52,699 nt of DNA from Lachnospiraceae bacterium. GTDB lineage: Bacteria; Bacillota; Clostridia; Lachnospirales; Lachnospiraceae. The stretch spans positions 1 to 52,699 of the forward strand of contig JAFSBX010000139.1 of assembly GCA_017437065.1 (NCBI GenBank), given 5' to 3'. The stretch's first letter is position 1. Every line of letters begins with the position of its first letter. Under the pieces are notes generated by a model. It ran no database searches, was not told the origin of the DNA, and saw only the letters and a list, made by a program, of their open reading frames with translations. Below are positions 1 through 8,440 of the stretch, one piece after another. A program made the position numbers and the translations under genes.

Positions 1-444
1 TACACGTTCTTTACTGTTCTTTGTTACAAGAGAGGTTAATGATGCATATGCAATGTCATTTGCTGTATAGAACACCGCATTCAACAATGTATAAGCTATA
101 AAGAACCAGGCATACTGTGCTGTCTTTCCCATGTTTGTTGGAATTGCAAATACTCCAAATAATGTAATTGCACATCCAAAGAATCCATAAAACATCCATG
201 GTCTTGCTTTACCCATTTTACTCTTGGTTCTGTCTATCATTGAACCAAAGAATATGTCTGATACTCCATCAAATAACTTCGATACGGCTATCAACGTACC
301 AATAATACCTGCATTTAACCCAATTGTATCGGTTAAATAAATCATTACGAATGCTGTCAGAAATGCATATACCACATTACCTGCAATGTCGCCCGAACCA
401 TAGCCGACTTTGTTATACCACTTCAAATATTTTTTTTGCTCCAT
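1..444 (-). CDS. GPH-family sugar:cation symporter, N-terminal part
   Basis: First 148 codons of an inner-membrane sugar symporter of the glycoside-pentoside-hexuronide (GPH) branch of the major facilitator superfamily; the gene runs off the left edge. The translation starts MEQKKYLKWYNKVGYGSGD, is strongly hydrophobic after residue 15, and has the GPH loop motif DRTKSKMGKARPW after the second membrane segment. The ATG at 444 follows an AGGAGGA ribosome site by a few bases. It is divergent from an AraC-type regulator, and the shared intergenic region holds repeats that could be operators, so substrate-controlled expression is likely. The sugar cannot be told from this part. Confidence 0.88.
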   Translation of the reverse strand, partial: MEQKKYLKWYNKVGYGSGDIAGNVVYAFLTAFVMIYLTDTIGLNAGIIGTLIAVSKLFDGVSDIFFGSMIDRTKSKMGKARPWMFYGFFGCAITLFGVFAIPTNMGKTAQYAWFFIAYTLLNAVFYTANDIAYASLTSLVTKNSKERV

Positions 445-554
445 AGAAAGTCCTCCTTTTTTGGTGATAAATTTGTAACCTCGCCGTTCCAATTCGTTTT
501 TTATTTTGTAAGTTAATTATACTAAAACACATATATAAAATACATATCAAGAAT

Positions 555-633
555 TAGACAAAACATGCACAAAATGATACAATAAGTAAAAAAAAGCTGT
601 CTATTATAGTTCATTCATGCACTAAAATGAACT
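555..633 (+). promoter_or_regulatory. araC promoter with AraC-type direct repeats
   Basis: A TAGACA -35 (555-560) and TACAAT -10 (578-583) with 17-base spacing face the regulator gene. Two near-identical copies of CATGCAC(T)AAAATGA lie at 564-577 and 616-630, one inside the promoter spacer and one downstream. The second is part of an inverted repeat AGTTCATT (608-615) / AATGAACT (626-633). Direct repeats in a divergent araC-transporter gap are the usual AraC-family operator layout. A TATAAT (complement of 516-521) probably serves the transporter on the other strand. Confidence 0.55.
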
Positions 634-657
634 AACAACAAGGGGAGGTTCAAAAAT

Positions 658-1512
658 ATGTATGCTAATAATGCCTACCTAAACAATACAACCATAGATA
701 TAAAAGATAAATCTAAGCCTTTAATTGTAACCAGTTGTGGTACTTATCACCTATTTACCCGTACTAAATTACCCACTTGGCGACCACGTGGACGTCTGGA
801 CTTTCAGATTCTATATATTGCTTCCGGAAAAGCACACTTTCATTTCAACGGAAAAGAAGAAATTGTTACGGCTGGTCACATGGTTCTTTACCGACCAAAG
901 GAGCCACAAAAATATGAATACTATGTCGAGGACCAAACTGAGGTATATTGGGTACACTTTACCGGAAGTGATGTAACTAACATTCTTAAATATTATGGAT
1001 TCACCAAAGATAAACATGTATATTACTGTGGGAAAGGGCTAGAGTATCAGACTCACTTTCGATTAATGATTCAGGAACTTCAAATGTGTAAGGAACACTA
1101 TGCAGAACTATTGGAAATGCAATTAAGAGAAATCTTTATTATGGTTCACAGATATTTGCAGACGAGATCAAGAATAAATAGTAGCCAGATTGTAGAAGAT
1201 ATAGATGCTGCAACTCTCTATTTTAACGAACATTACAACGAAGAAATAAATATTGAAGAATATGCTCAAAGCCACAATATGAGCACAAGTTGGTTTATTC
1301 GCAACTTCAAACAATACACAGGACTTACTCCTCTACAATATATATTATCTGTTCGAATATATAACGCGGAGGCTCTTTTGAAGAGCAATATGTATAATAT
1401 TACAGAAGTGGCAAATATTGTCGGATATGATAATCCACTATATTTTAGCAGAATATTCAAAAAAATGAGGGGAATATCTCCTTCGGAATATCGAAACAAC
1501 ATTGAATCCTAG
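658..1512 (+). CDS. AraC-family transcriptional regulator
   Basis: 284-residue regulator. Residues about 35-110 look like the cupin-type sugar-binding domain (AraC_binding), and about 180-282 form the paired helix-turn-helix DNA-binding domain, ending in the family signature GYDNPLYFSRIFKK followed by GISPSEYR. Start ATG at 658 has AGGGGAGG just upstream. It is divergent from the GPH sugar symporter, so it most likely controls that transporter and its own promoter in response to the sugar. Length and both domains are normal. Its effector is unknown. Confidence 0.9.
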   Translation: MYANNAYLNNTTIDIKDKSKPLIVTSCGTYHLFTRTKLPTWRPRGRLDFQILYIASGKAHFHFNGKEEIVTAGHMVLYRPKEPQKYEYYVEDQTEVYWVHFTGSDVTNILKYYGFTKDKHVYYCGKGLEYQTHFRLMIQELQMCKEHYAELLEMQLREIFIMVHRYLQTRSRINSSQIVEDIDAATLYFNEHYNEEINIEEYAQSHNMSTSWFIRNFKQYTGLTPLQYILSVRIYNAEALLKSNMYNITEVANIVGYDNPLYFSRIFKKMRGISPSEYRNNIES

Positions 1513-1616
1513 AATTATCCCAGCAGCTGTTATACTTATAGATGCATGGTTTGGATTTTTTACTGTTAATTTCACTATAATTGTGTATAATATAAGTAAG
1601 AAAATAAATTGTTTTC

Positions 1617-1717
1617 CAAAATATTTCACTGCCATCCGTAAGGCAGTATATAAAAGCACGGAGACAAAATATTTCTCGCCACCTGTAAGGCGTGTAATAA
1701 AAGCACAGGGACAAAAT
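1617..1717 (+). repeat. 47-nt tandem repeats, type III antitoxin-like
   Basis: Two tandem copies with a 47-base period: GCC..GTAAGGC at 1631 and 1678, and AAAAGCAC..GACAAAAT at 1652 and 1699, preceded by a partial copy of the CAAAATATTTC segment at 1617. The copies differ by compensated changes: each has a small hairpin around the loop A(T/C)C(C/T)GTAA (ACTGCC/GGCAGT versus CGCC/GGCG). A TATAAT is at 1586-1591, a hairpin follows at 1718-1737, and a toxin-like fragment starts at 1755. This is the layout of type III toxin-antitoxin loci, whose antitoxin is a repeat RNA. Confidence 0.6.
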
Positions 1718-1742
1718 GAGGACTCTTCGAAGTTCTCTTATA
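1718..1742 (+). terminator. Hairpin between repeats and toxin fragment
   Basis: GAGGACT (1718-1724) pairs with AGTTCTC (1731-1737) around the loop CTTCGA, followed by a short U-rich stretch. Type III loci carry such a leaky terminator between the antitoxin repeats and the toxin gene, and its position here fits. As a terminator it is weak. Confidence 0.5.
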
Positions 1743-1754
1743 TTATGAAGAAAT

Positions 1755-1862
1755 ATGACAAAAGAAAAATTTTACTTTTTATCAGATGAGTATTGTGAAC
1801 AATTTAAAAATCATGGAGTAATGTCAAATAAAGAAGTTTCTGATGACGGATTACATTTTTGA
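1755..1862 (+). pseudogene. Truncated ToxN/AbiQ (CptN-like) type III toxin
   Basis: A 35-codon frame, MTKEKFYFLSDEYCEQF..GVMSNKEV..GLHF, then a stop. It resembles the N terminus of CptN/ToxN-family endoribonuclease toxins, which open with FYxLxxxYxxxF, then a NKE segment and a short GxxHxRPCF stretch; intact members run to about 150-170 residues. No continuation is visible in any frame downstream, so the rest is deleted and the toxin should be dead. The family assignment rests on this short stretch plus the upstream repeat array and hairpin. If it is wrong, this is just a short open frame. Confidence 0.55.
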
Positions 1863-1940
1863 GAATATAAAATAAAGACACCAATTAAGGTTTCATTTAT
1901 ATATGTAATGAACCTGATAATTCCGTCGGTTTTTTGTAGT

Positions 1941-1980
1941 GAAAGAGCTGTCTATTTCCTGACAGCCCCTTTCATTTTTA
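1941..1980 (+). terminator. Rho-independent terminator
   Basis: GAAAG(A)GCTGTC at 1941-1952 pairs with GACAGC(CCC)TTTC at 1961-1973, followed by ATTTTTA. It ends plus-strand transcription coming from the araC and toxin-relic side, and the hairpin may also act on the minus-strand lipoprotein gene ending at 1992. Apart from the toxin relic, the 1513-1991 stretch shows nothing else. Confidence 0.7.
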
Positions 1981-1991
1981 TAGCTAATAAT

Positions 1992-3200
1992 TTATTTCTG
2001 CTCTGCCTCTTCTACTGTTTTTGTTGTAAAGTCTTCCGGAGTAACTCCATTAAAATTTGCAGCAGGAGCAATCGTTCCATTTTTTATTAAATCATATGCT
2101 ACGTTCATTTTTTCTATTGTTTCCTTTGAGAGTTGGCATCTTTTCGGATCACTGACATAACCGGTAGAATCTGTGTCCGCATACAATATTACATTTCCAC
2201 CTTTAAAATCTCCGTCATTAATAGCATACAGTTGCTTTTCCACGTTCAGATGCATTATCTTAAGTACGCTGGTTAATACAATATTTTCTTTTCCGAAAAT
2301 ACCATCATCAAATTGATCTACGTCGCTACCGATAACTTTTACATCTTCAGCATATTTCACTGCCTCAAAAACTCCCTGTCCGGATTTTCCGGCAGCTACG
2401 AATAGGACATCGCATCCCTTTGCAATTAACGAATTGGCAAGTAATCTTCCGGTAAGTTCATCTGAAAAACTCCCTATGTAATTGCCGCCCACATCTGCCC
2501 CGGTCATATCTGTTCCTGCAAAAGCAGGCATTTCTACTACTGCTACTTGTTTTCCTTCGGTCTCATTTACATACTTTACACCGCACTCAAAACCATACTG
2601 ATAATTTACATTAGAAGGAAATGCAAAACCGTTTATGACAGCAACTTTTCCTGTTTTTGTTTCAAGGGCAGCTGCCATACCGGCAAAAAATCCGCTTTCC
2701 TGTTCGGCAAACTGCATGGCATAAACATTCTCCAATTCAATGTCGTTTCCTTCGGTATCTTTCAAAAAAGCATCCACCAAAATAAATTTTTTATCCGGAT
2801 TATTTTGTGCTGTTGCAGCAATACCTTCAAACTGATATCCACAACACACGATTACTTCATATTCTTCTACGATATCCGCGACCAGACGATTGGCAGTTTC
2901 TGTTTTTTCATCATTTCCCACAATCGATGTTACACTGCTACCGGGGCTTTTTTCAACATAAGCCAATACACCTTCATAAATATCCTGATTAAAGGAACCA
3001 TCATTTATGCCGGAAGGACCTGATACAATTGCTATTTTTAATGGAGCAAAGGTCTGTTCAATTGATGTTTCAACATTTTCTTTTGTTTTTGTTTCTGTAT
3101 TAGACATTGTTTCTGGCATTTTTTCGCCTGACGTATTTCCACATGCAGACAATGAAAACATTATTACAAATGCCATCATTAAAAGAATCATTTTTTTCAT
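1992..3200 (-). CDS. BMP-family substrate-binding lipoprotein
   Basis: 402-residue extracytoplasmic binding protein of the BMP/PnrA (basic membrane protein, Med) family, which typically captures nucleosides for an ABC importer. It has a lipoprotein signal, MKKMILLMMAFVIMFSLSAC, so Cys20 would be lipidated. The mature part shows the family pattern IAIVSGPSGINDGSFNQ and later DVLFVAAGKSGQG and VIGSDVDQFD. I chose the ATG at 3200, 6-7 bases behind AGGAAGAG, rather than the longer start at 3221, which overlaps the upstream stop. No ABC permease or ATPase genes are adjacent, so its partner is elsewhere or it is a sensor protein. Confidence 0.85.
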   Translation of the reverse strand: MKKMILLMMAFVIMFSLSACGNTSGEKMPETMSNTETKTKENVETSIEQTFAPLKIAIVSGPSGINDGSFNQDIYEGVLAYVEKSPGSSVTSIVGNDEKTETANRLVADIVEEYEVIVCCGYQFEGIAATAQNNPDKKFILVDAFLKDTEGNDIELENVYAMQFAEQESGFFAGMAAALETKTGKVAVINGFAFPSNVNYQYGFECGVKYVNETEGKQVAVVEMPAFAGTDMTGADVGGNYIGSFSDELTGRLLANSLIAKGCDVLFVAAGKSGQGVFEAVKYAEDVKVIGSDVDQFDDGIFGKENIVLTSVLKIMHLNVEKQLYAINDGDFKGGNVILYADTDSTGYVSDPKRCQLSKETIEKMNVAYDLIKNGTIAPAANFNGVTPEDFTTKTVEEAEQK

Positions 3201-3217
3201 TATGCTCTTCCTAACTA

Positions 3218-4096
3218 TCATCCCAAATTATCTACATGAACATCCATTTGCGGGTAAGGAATTTCAATCGCATTCTCATCAAGTGCATATTTTACGTTCT
3301 CTGTGATTCTCCATTTCCCTTCCCAATAATCTTCGTTTTTGAACCAACATCGAATGCCTAAAATCACAGAACTATCAGCCAGTTCATCTACATATACAAT
3401 TTGTTCCTTTTCCTTAACGATAAATGCATCTTTTTTCAATACTTCCATCAGAACATCTTTTGCTTTTCTTATATCCGCTTTATAGGAAATACCTACTTTA
3501 ATATCCAACCTTCTGTCCGGTGCAAAAGTAACATTGGTCAGGCTGCTATTAGCAAGATTTCCATTAGGTAATATAATAATTTTGTTTTCCGGAGTTGCCA
3601 GTCTTGTATAGAATAATTGAATTTCTTCTACTGTACCTTCATTTCCGTTTGTATCTTCTTTAATATAATCTCCTACTTTAAAAGGTTTTAAAAGTAAAAT
3701 CAATACGCCACCTGCCAAATTGGATAAACTGCCCTGAATTGCAAGACCAATTGCTACACCGGCCGAACCTAACAGTGCTACTACACTTGCTGCGTCAACA
3801 CCAAAGCCGGATGCAATAAAAAGCACTAAAATAATATAAAGTGCTGCCTTTATAAAAGAATCAAGAAACTGGATAACCCCCTGCTCAGCGTTACCGCGAA
3901 GCAGGGATTTTTTAACCATTTTCCGTACAATTTTAATAATTCTTGTACCTACCAAAAAAACAATTATCGCTAACAGTACTCTGATACCAAGCCGGAATAT
4001 TTTGTCAGGAAGTTCAGCAAAGAATTTTTCAATTAATCCGATATCTATTTCTTCTTCTGCAATTTCCGGAAGAGCTATATTTAATACATCTAACAC
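3218..4096 (-). CDS. Small-conductance mechanosensitive channel (MscS)
   Basis: 292-residue membrane channel that opens under membrane tension to release solutes during osmotic downshock. Hydrophobic segments lie at about 36-57, 82-102 and 105-130. The last is the pore helix with the Gly/Ala pattern GSAGVAIGLAIQGSLSNLAGG typical of MscS TM3, followed by the beta domain (KPFKVGDYI..GTVEEIQLFYT, then PNGNLANSSLTN). Start is a GTG at 4096 behind AGAGG. It lies upstream of the BMP lipoprotein on the same strand with 17 bases between, so the two are probably co-transcribed, though no functional link is known. Confidence 0.92.
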   Translation of the reverse strand: MLDVLNIALPEIAEEEIDIGLIEKFFAELPDKIFRLGIRVLLAIIVFLVGTRIIKIVRKMVKKSLLRGNAEQGVIQFLDSFIKAALYIILVLFIASGFGVDAASVVALLGSAGVAIGLAIQGSLSNLAGGVLILLLKPFKVGDYIKEDTNGNEGTVEEIQLFYTRLATPENKIIILPNGNLANSSLTNVTFAPDRRLDIKVGISYKADIRKAKDVLMEVLKKDAFIVKEKEQIVYVDELADSSVILGIRCWFKNEDYWEGKWRITENVKYALDENAIEIPYPQMDVHVDNLG

Positions 4097-4139
4097 GCTT
4101 TAACCTCTCTTATTCATATCTTAACTGCCAAGCTGATAC

Positions 4140-6593
4140 TTATTTTGCAACCTCTTTTTTTGTTTTTGCAGCAGTTGTTTTCGTTGCTTTTTGTACTGCT
4201 GTTTTATCTACTTTTTCAGTAGATGCTTTCGTATTTTTTGTGGCTGTTTTTTTGTCTTCTTTTATAGTTGTTTTCGCCACTTTTGCTGTTGTTACTTTCT
4301 CTGTTTTCGTACCAGTTGCTTTTGCTGTTTTTGTCGTTGTTTTTTTCGCAACGGTTTTCTTTTCCTTCACAGTCGGTTTTGAAGTTTCTACAGTCATTTT
4401 CTTATACTCAAAAATGCTGACTGATAAAGGAGCTGATTTTACAGTAAGAGAAAATGGCTTATTTTCATAGTCTTCTTCTTCTGTTAAAATGGCACGCTTA
4501 TTTACTCTGCCCTCTCCACCAAATTCTACTGCATCTGTATTCAGGACTTCTTTATAACTTCCTTCATACGGAACGCCAAGCTTAAATTCCTGTGCTACAT
4601 TGGCAAAGTTAGCTACTACAAGTAAGGTATCTTCTCTGTTTTGGCTTTTTCTCATATAAGCTACCATACACTGTTCAGATGCGATACAATTCAGCCACTC
4701 AAAACCTTTAGAAGAATGATCCCACTCATGCAAGGATGGATATTTTACATACAATTCATTTAATTTTTTAACCAGTTTGCGCATTCCTTCATGTTCAGGT
4801 GCATCCAGTATTTCCCATTTTACACTTCGGTTTTCATTCCATTCATCAAATTCTGCAATGTCCTGCCCCATAAATAAGAGCTTTTTCCCCGGATGAGTAA
4901 AGAAAAATCCGTACGCCGCTTTCAGATTATTAAACTTATCCTGTCTTTCCCCCGGCATTTTACCTATTAAAGTAGCTTTACCATGTACGACCTCATCATG
5001 AGACATTACCAACATGAATTTTTCACTATAATTATAAATCATACTAAAGGTAAGCTCGCCGTGATGATGTGCACGGAAATATGGATCGTAGGACATATAT
5101 CCGAGGAAATCATTCATCCATCCCATATTCCATTTTATGTCAAAACCAAGTCCATCGTCCTCTAAATCACCTGTAATCTTCGGCCATGCCGTAGACTCTT
5201 CCGCTATTGTTACTACACCTTGATTTCTTTTATGCATAATAGAATTCAAATGCTTAATAAACTCAATAGCCTCCAGGTTTTCATTGCCGCCATACATATT
5301 AGCAATCCATTCACCATCATTTTTTCCATAATCCAGATAGAGCATGGAAGCCACCGCGTCCATACGGATTCCGTCTGCATGGAACTGCTCTACCCAGTAA
5401 AGCGCATTGGCGATTAAATAATTAGATACTTCCGGTCTTCCGTAATTGTAAATCAATGTTCCCCAGTGCGGATGAGCACCTTTTCTTGGGTCTTTATGCT
5501 CATACAGGCATGTTCCGTCAAAATTGGAAAGTCCGTGTGTATCTCTAGGAAAATGTGCCGGTACCCAGTCTAAAATAACACCGATTCCTGCTTTATGAAG
5601 TTCATTCACTAAAAATCGGAAGTCTTCCGGTGTACCATATCTGGATGTAGGAGCATAATATCCAATTACCTGATATCCCCATGAACCATCAAAAGGATGT
5701 TCCATAATTGGCATAAGTTCTACGTGTGTATATCCCATTTCTTTGACATATTTAATCAAAGCAGGAGCAATATCTCTGTAATTGTCATAATCTTTTCCAT
5801 CCTCAGCTTTTTTGAAGGATCCAAGATAAAGCTCATAAATGCTCATCGGAGAAGTTACTGCGTCGAAATCTTTTCTTTTTTCCAACCAGTCATTATCTTC
5901 CCAAGGGAATTCTTCACCGGATGCAACTACGGAAGCAGTTTCCGGACGAAGCTGCTGTCTGAAAGCATAAGGATCCGCTTTCAAATAAGTCAGTCCGCCT
6001 TTCACTTTTATTTCAAATTTGTAGTTATCCCCTGGTTTTACTCCCGGAATAAAAATTTCAAAAATACCGGAATCCCATAATCTGCGCATCTGATGTGTTC
6101 TTCCATCCCAACCGTTAAAATCTCCCACAGTGCTGACTCTGAGTGCATTAGGCGCCCATACTGCAAAGCTGACACCTTCTGTTCCATCGATTGTCATTGG
6201 ATGAGCACCCAGCTTTTCATATACTGTATAATGGATTCCAGCCTGGAAACGTTCTGTATCCTGTCTCGTAATTTGTGGTTCAAAACGATATGCATCTCCA
6301 ACCTGTTTTACATTTCCTTCTTTATCCGTTACTTCATAAATATAATTTCCGATTTTCTTACCCGGTACTAAAGCGGCAAAATAACCTTCCTCATCTGCCA
6401 TGTCCATCTTTAGTTTCTGGCCAGATTCCTTTAATATAAGTGTTACTTTTTCTGCACCCGGCTGAAATGTTTGTACCACAGTATTATTTCCTGCTGTATG
6501 TGCACCCAAAAGAGTATGCGGATTATCTGATTCTGAAAAAACAATTTCTTCTATAGCCGGCCAGTTCATAAGTTTATAAAGCTTTTTATCCAT
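4140..6593 (-). CDS. glgB: 1,4-alpha-glucan branching enzyme with Lys/Thr-rich tail
   Basis: 817-residue GH13 branching enzyme that makes alpha-1,6 branches in glycogen. Order: CBM48-type N-terminal domain (about 120-215), GH13 barrel (about 250-590), and a C-terminal beta domain to about 730. Catalytic residues are visible: D412 in DGIRMDAVAS, E465 in TIAEESTAWP and D533 in SHDEVVHGK. Residues 735-817 are an extra low-complexity tail built of K, T, A, V and E (repeats such as KKTTTKTAKAT), absent from usual branching enzymes of about 630-730 residues. It lies downstream of the DUF1015 gene; no other glycogen genes are adjacent. Confidence 0.96.
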   Translation of the reverse strand: MDKKLYKLMNWPAIEEIVFSESDNPHTLLGAHTAGNNTVVQTFQPGAEKVTLILKESGQKLKMDMADEEGYFAALVPGKKIGNYIYEVTDKEGNVKQVGDAYRFEPQITRQDTERFQAGIHYTVYEKLGAHPMTIDGTEGVSFAVWAPNALRVSTVGDFNGWDGRTHQMRRLWDSGIFEIFIPGVKPGDNYKFEIKVKGGLTYLKADPYAFRQQLRPETASVVASGEEFPWEDNDWLEKRKDFDAVTSPMSIYELYLGSFKKAEDGKDYDNYRDIAPALIKYVKEMGYTHVELMPIMEHPFDGSWGYQVIGYYAPTSRYGTPEDFRFLVNELHKAGIGVILDWVPAHFPRDTHGLSNFDGTCLYEHKDPRKGAHPHWGTLIYNYGRPEVSNYLIANALYWVEQFHADGIRMDAVASMLYLDYGKNDGEWIANMYGGNENLEAIEFIKHLNSIMHKRNQGVVTIAEESTAWPKITGDLEDDGLGFDIKWNMGWMNDFLGYMSYDPYFRAHHHGELTFSMIYNYSEKFMLVMSHDEVVHGKATLIGKMPGERQDKFNNLKAAYGFFFTHPGKKLLFMGQDIAEFDEWNENRSVKWEILDAPEHEGMRKLVKKLNELYVKYPSLHEWDHSSKGFEWLNCIASEQCMVAYMRKSQNREDTLLVVANFANVAQEFKLGVPYEGSYKEVLNTDAVEFGGEGRVNKRAILTEEEDYENKPFSLTVKSAPLSVSIFEYKKMTVETSKPTVKEKKTVAKKTTTKTAKATGTKTEKVTTAKVAKTTIKEDKKTATKNTKASTEKVDKTAVQKATKTTAAKTKKEVAK

Positions 6594-6638
6594 TCCATTT
6601 TCCTCTCAAAACGTTATTTTTTATCTTTTTGCATTTGT

Positions 6639-7871
6639 TTAAAATTTATGTATAAATAATCCGCTTCTGAGTTTTGGCTCAAACCATGTAGATTTAGGCG
6701 GCATTAAAAGCCCTGCATCTGCCACGGCAAAAAGCTCGCTGATATCTGTAGGATACATTGCAAATGCGACTCCACCAAACTTCTCAGCACGTTTTTCTAA
6801 TTCTTTTAATCCACGGATACCACCTACAAATTCGATACGATTATCCGTTTTCGGATCCTCAATTGCTAAAATCGGATGTAATACTTTTGTCTGTAAAATG
6901 GATACGTCTAATGCTTCTACCGGATTTTCACTTATTTCTCCGGTATACACCAGCTGATACCATTTTTTATCCAAAAACATGCCGATTTTTCCTTTTTGTT
7001 CCGGTTTATATGGTTCTACTCCCATTTCCGTTACTTCAAAATCATTCTTCAGAGTTTCTAAAAACTGTTCAGCAGTATGTTCGTTTAAATCCTTTACTAC
7101 ACGATTATAATCCATAATCATTAGTTCTTTGTCAGGAAATAGTACCGAAAGAAAATAGTTATACTCTTCATTACCTGTATGTGTAGTGTTTTCTTCTTTT
7201 CTCTTCCAAGCTACCTTTACTGCGGAAGCACATCTGTGATGACCGTCTGCAATATAAATACTGTCCATACCTGCAAAGCTGTTTGTTATTGTATTTATTT
7301 TATCTTCTTCTGAAATAATCCAAACTTTATGTGCAATTCCATCAGTTGATATAAAATCATATTCCGGACTTTTTTGTTTTACTTCTTCCGTAAGTTTTTC
7401 GATTTCGTCCTGATAACGGTAAGCTAAAAAAATCGGTCCTGTCTGTGCACTGCATGCATCTACATGGCGAATGCGGTCTTCTTCTTTATCCGCTCTTGTA
7501 TTTTCGTGTTTTTTAATTATCTGATTTCGGTAATCCTCTGCACTGGCACATGCCACAATTCCGGTCTGACTACGTCCATCCATAATCTGTTCATACAAAT
7601 AATAGCAAGGTTTGTCATCCTGTATGAAATATCCTTCTTTTATCATGTTTTCAAGAAGTTCCGCTGCCTTCTCATAAACACAATCATCGTAAGTGCCTAC
7701 ACTGGATGGAAAATTTGTTTCTGCTCTGTCAATTTTCAAAAAAGAAAGAGATTCCTTTTTGACTTCTTCTGCCGCTTCATTCCTGTCATACACATCATAA
7801 GGCAGTGCTGCAATCCTGCCTTCCAACCCACATTTAGGGCGATATGCCTGAAATGGTTTAATTTCTGCCAT
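6639..7871 (-). CDS. DUF1015-family protein, possible serine-metabolism enzyme
   Basis: 410-residue protein of the DUF1015 family (COG4198), of uncertain biochemical role. Key segments are the N-terminal AEIKPFQAYRP, KHENTRADKEEDRIRH, and IADGHHRCASAVK (DGHHR at 209-213). The last resembles the DGxxRxxA motif of the ParB/sulfiredoxin fold, which includes the free serine kinases SbnI and SerK. In many Clostridia this family sits beside serA/serC, and here those genes are 1-3 kb upstream on the same strand. Start ATG 7871 is behind GGAGAG; a longer start at 7898 lacks a ribosome site. A serine-linked kinase role is my inference only. Confidence 0.85.
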   Translation of the reverse strand: MAEIKPFQAYRPKCGLEGRIAALPYDVYDRNEAAEEVKKESLSFLKIDRAETNFPSSVGTYDDCVYEKAAELLENMIKEGYFIQDDKPCYYLYEQIMDGRSQTGIVACASAEDYRNQIIKKHENTRADKEEDRIRHVDACSAQTGPIFLAYRYQDEIEKLTEEVKQKSPEYDFISTDGIAHKVWIISEEDKINTITNSFAGMDSIYIADGHHRCASAVKVAWKRKEENTTHTGNEEYNYFLSVLFPDKELMIMDYNRVVKDLNEHTAEQFLETLKNDFEVTEMGVEPYKPEQKGKIGMFLDKKWYQLVYTGEISENPVEALDVSILQTKVLHPILAIEDPKTDNRIEFVGGIRGLKELEKRAEKFGGVAFAMYPTDISELFAVADAGLLMPPKSTWFEPKLRSGLFIHKF

Positions 7872-8022
7872 AAATTCTCTCCATTCTGCCGTTTTCATAC
7901 AACTTTTATTTGTCCAATAAGATGTCTCTCAAAGCATGACATCATTTGGTGTTATCTATTTAATTTTATCAAATTCTAATCTTTTATACAACGCACTAAA
8001 CGAAAATATTGTCAGAAAATTT

Positions 8023-8051
8023 TTGACATATGTAAATCTTAATGCTAGAAT
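8023..8051 (+). promoter_or_regulatory. Sigma-A promoter for small gene at 8102
   Basis: TTGACA (8023-8028) and TAGAAT (8046-8051) are separated by exactly 17 bases, one of the best vegetative promoters in the window. It faces the short gene starting at 8102, implying that gene is well expressed. Confidence 0.8.
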
Positions 8052-8101
8052 AAAGCCTGTCGGAGTTATTATAAGAAATTAAACGAAAGGATGTGTTTTC
8101 A

Positions 8102-8368
8102 TTGACAGAAAACGATAAACTCTTTTTAGAACGTATAGGTGCCTATGCGGAAGAAGTAATGGCAGATATGGATGCAAATCCTGAAAAAACAAGAATTTCT
8201 GTTCAGCTTGATAAATTAAGACCGATTATGGAAGAAATTGCAAAAGAACAAAATGTTTCCGTGGAAGATGTTTTTATACGTTATATGGATCTTGCAAGTC
8301 ATGCAGGTGTCAAAAAGCAGGAAGACTTTAAAAATGATTATCTGGACTTTGATGATTTAAAAATTTAA
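8102..8368 (+). CDS. Conserved small acidic protein, unknown function
   Basis: 88-residue, acidic, mostly helical protein (MTENDKLFLERIGAYAEEV...) with no recognised motif, signal or membrane segment. I place the start at the TTG at 8102, about 9 bases behind AAAGGA; a GTG at 8093 is too close to that site. It has its own strong promoter (8023-8051) and a terminator (8389-8426), so it is a single-gene unit lying between two minus-strand blocks. It is probably a real housekeeping protein of this lineage, but I cannot assign a job. Confidence 0.7.
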   Translation: MTENDKLFLERIGAYAEEVMADMDANPEKTRISVQLDKLRPIMEEIAKEQNVSVEDVFIRYMDLASHAGVKKQEDFKNDYLDFDDLKI

Positions 8369-8388
8369 AGGATCTATTTTTTTCATGT

Positions 8389-8426
8389 AAAAACGGTTAT
8401 CCATTATTATATGGACAACCGTTTTT
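8389..8426. terminator. Bidirectional terminator
   Basis: AAAAACGGTTATCCA (8389-8403) pairs with TGGACAACCGTTTTT (8412-8426) with one mismatch, with A and T runs at both ends. It can end both the plus-strand small gene and the minus-strand gene whose stop is at 8441. Confidence 0.88.
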
Positions 8427-8440
8427 ATGTGCATTAGCTT

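Noticed and set aside
1502-1789. 95-codon plus-strand frame after araC
   Set aside because: Overlaps the araC stop, crosses the tandem repeats and has no ribosome site or family.
4191-4470. Phe/Val/Cys-rich plus-strand frames opposite the GlgB tail
   Set aside because: Shadow of the Lys/Thr/Ala codons on the minus strand.
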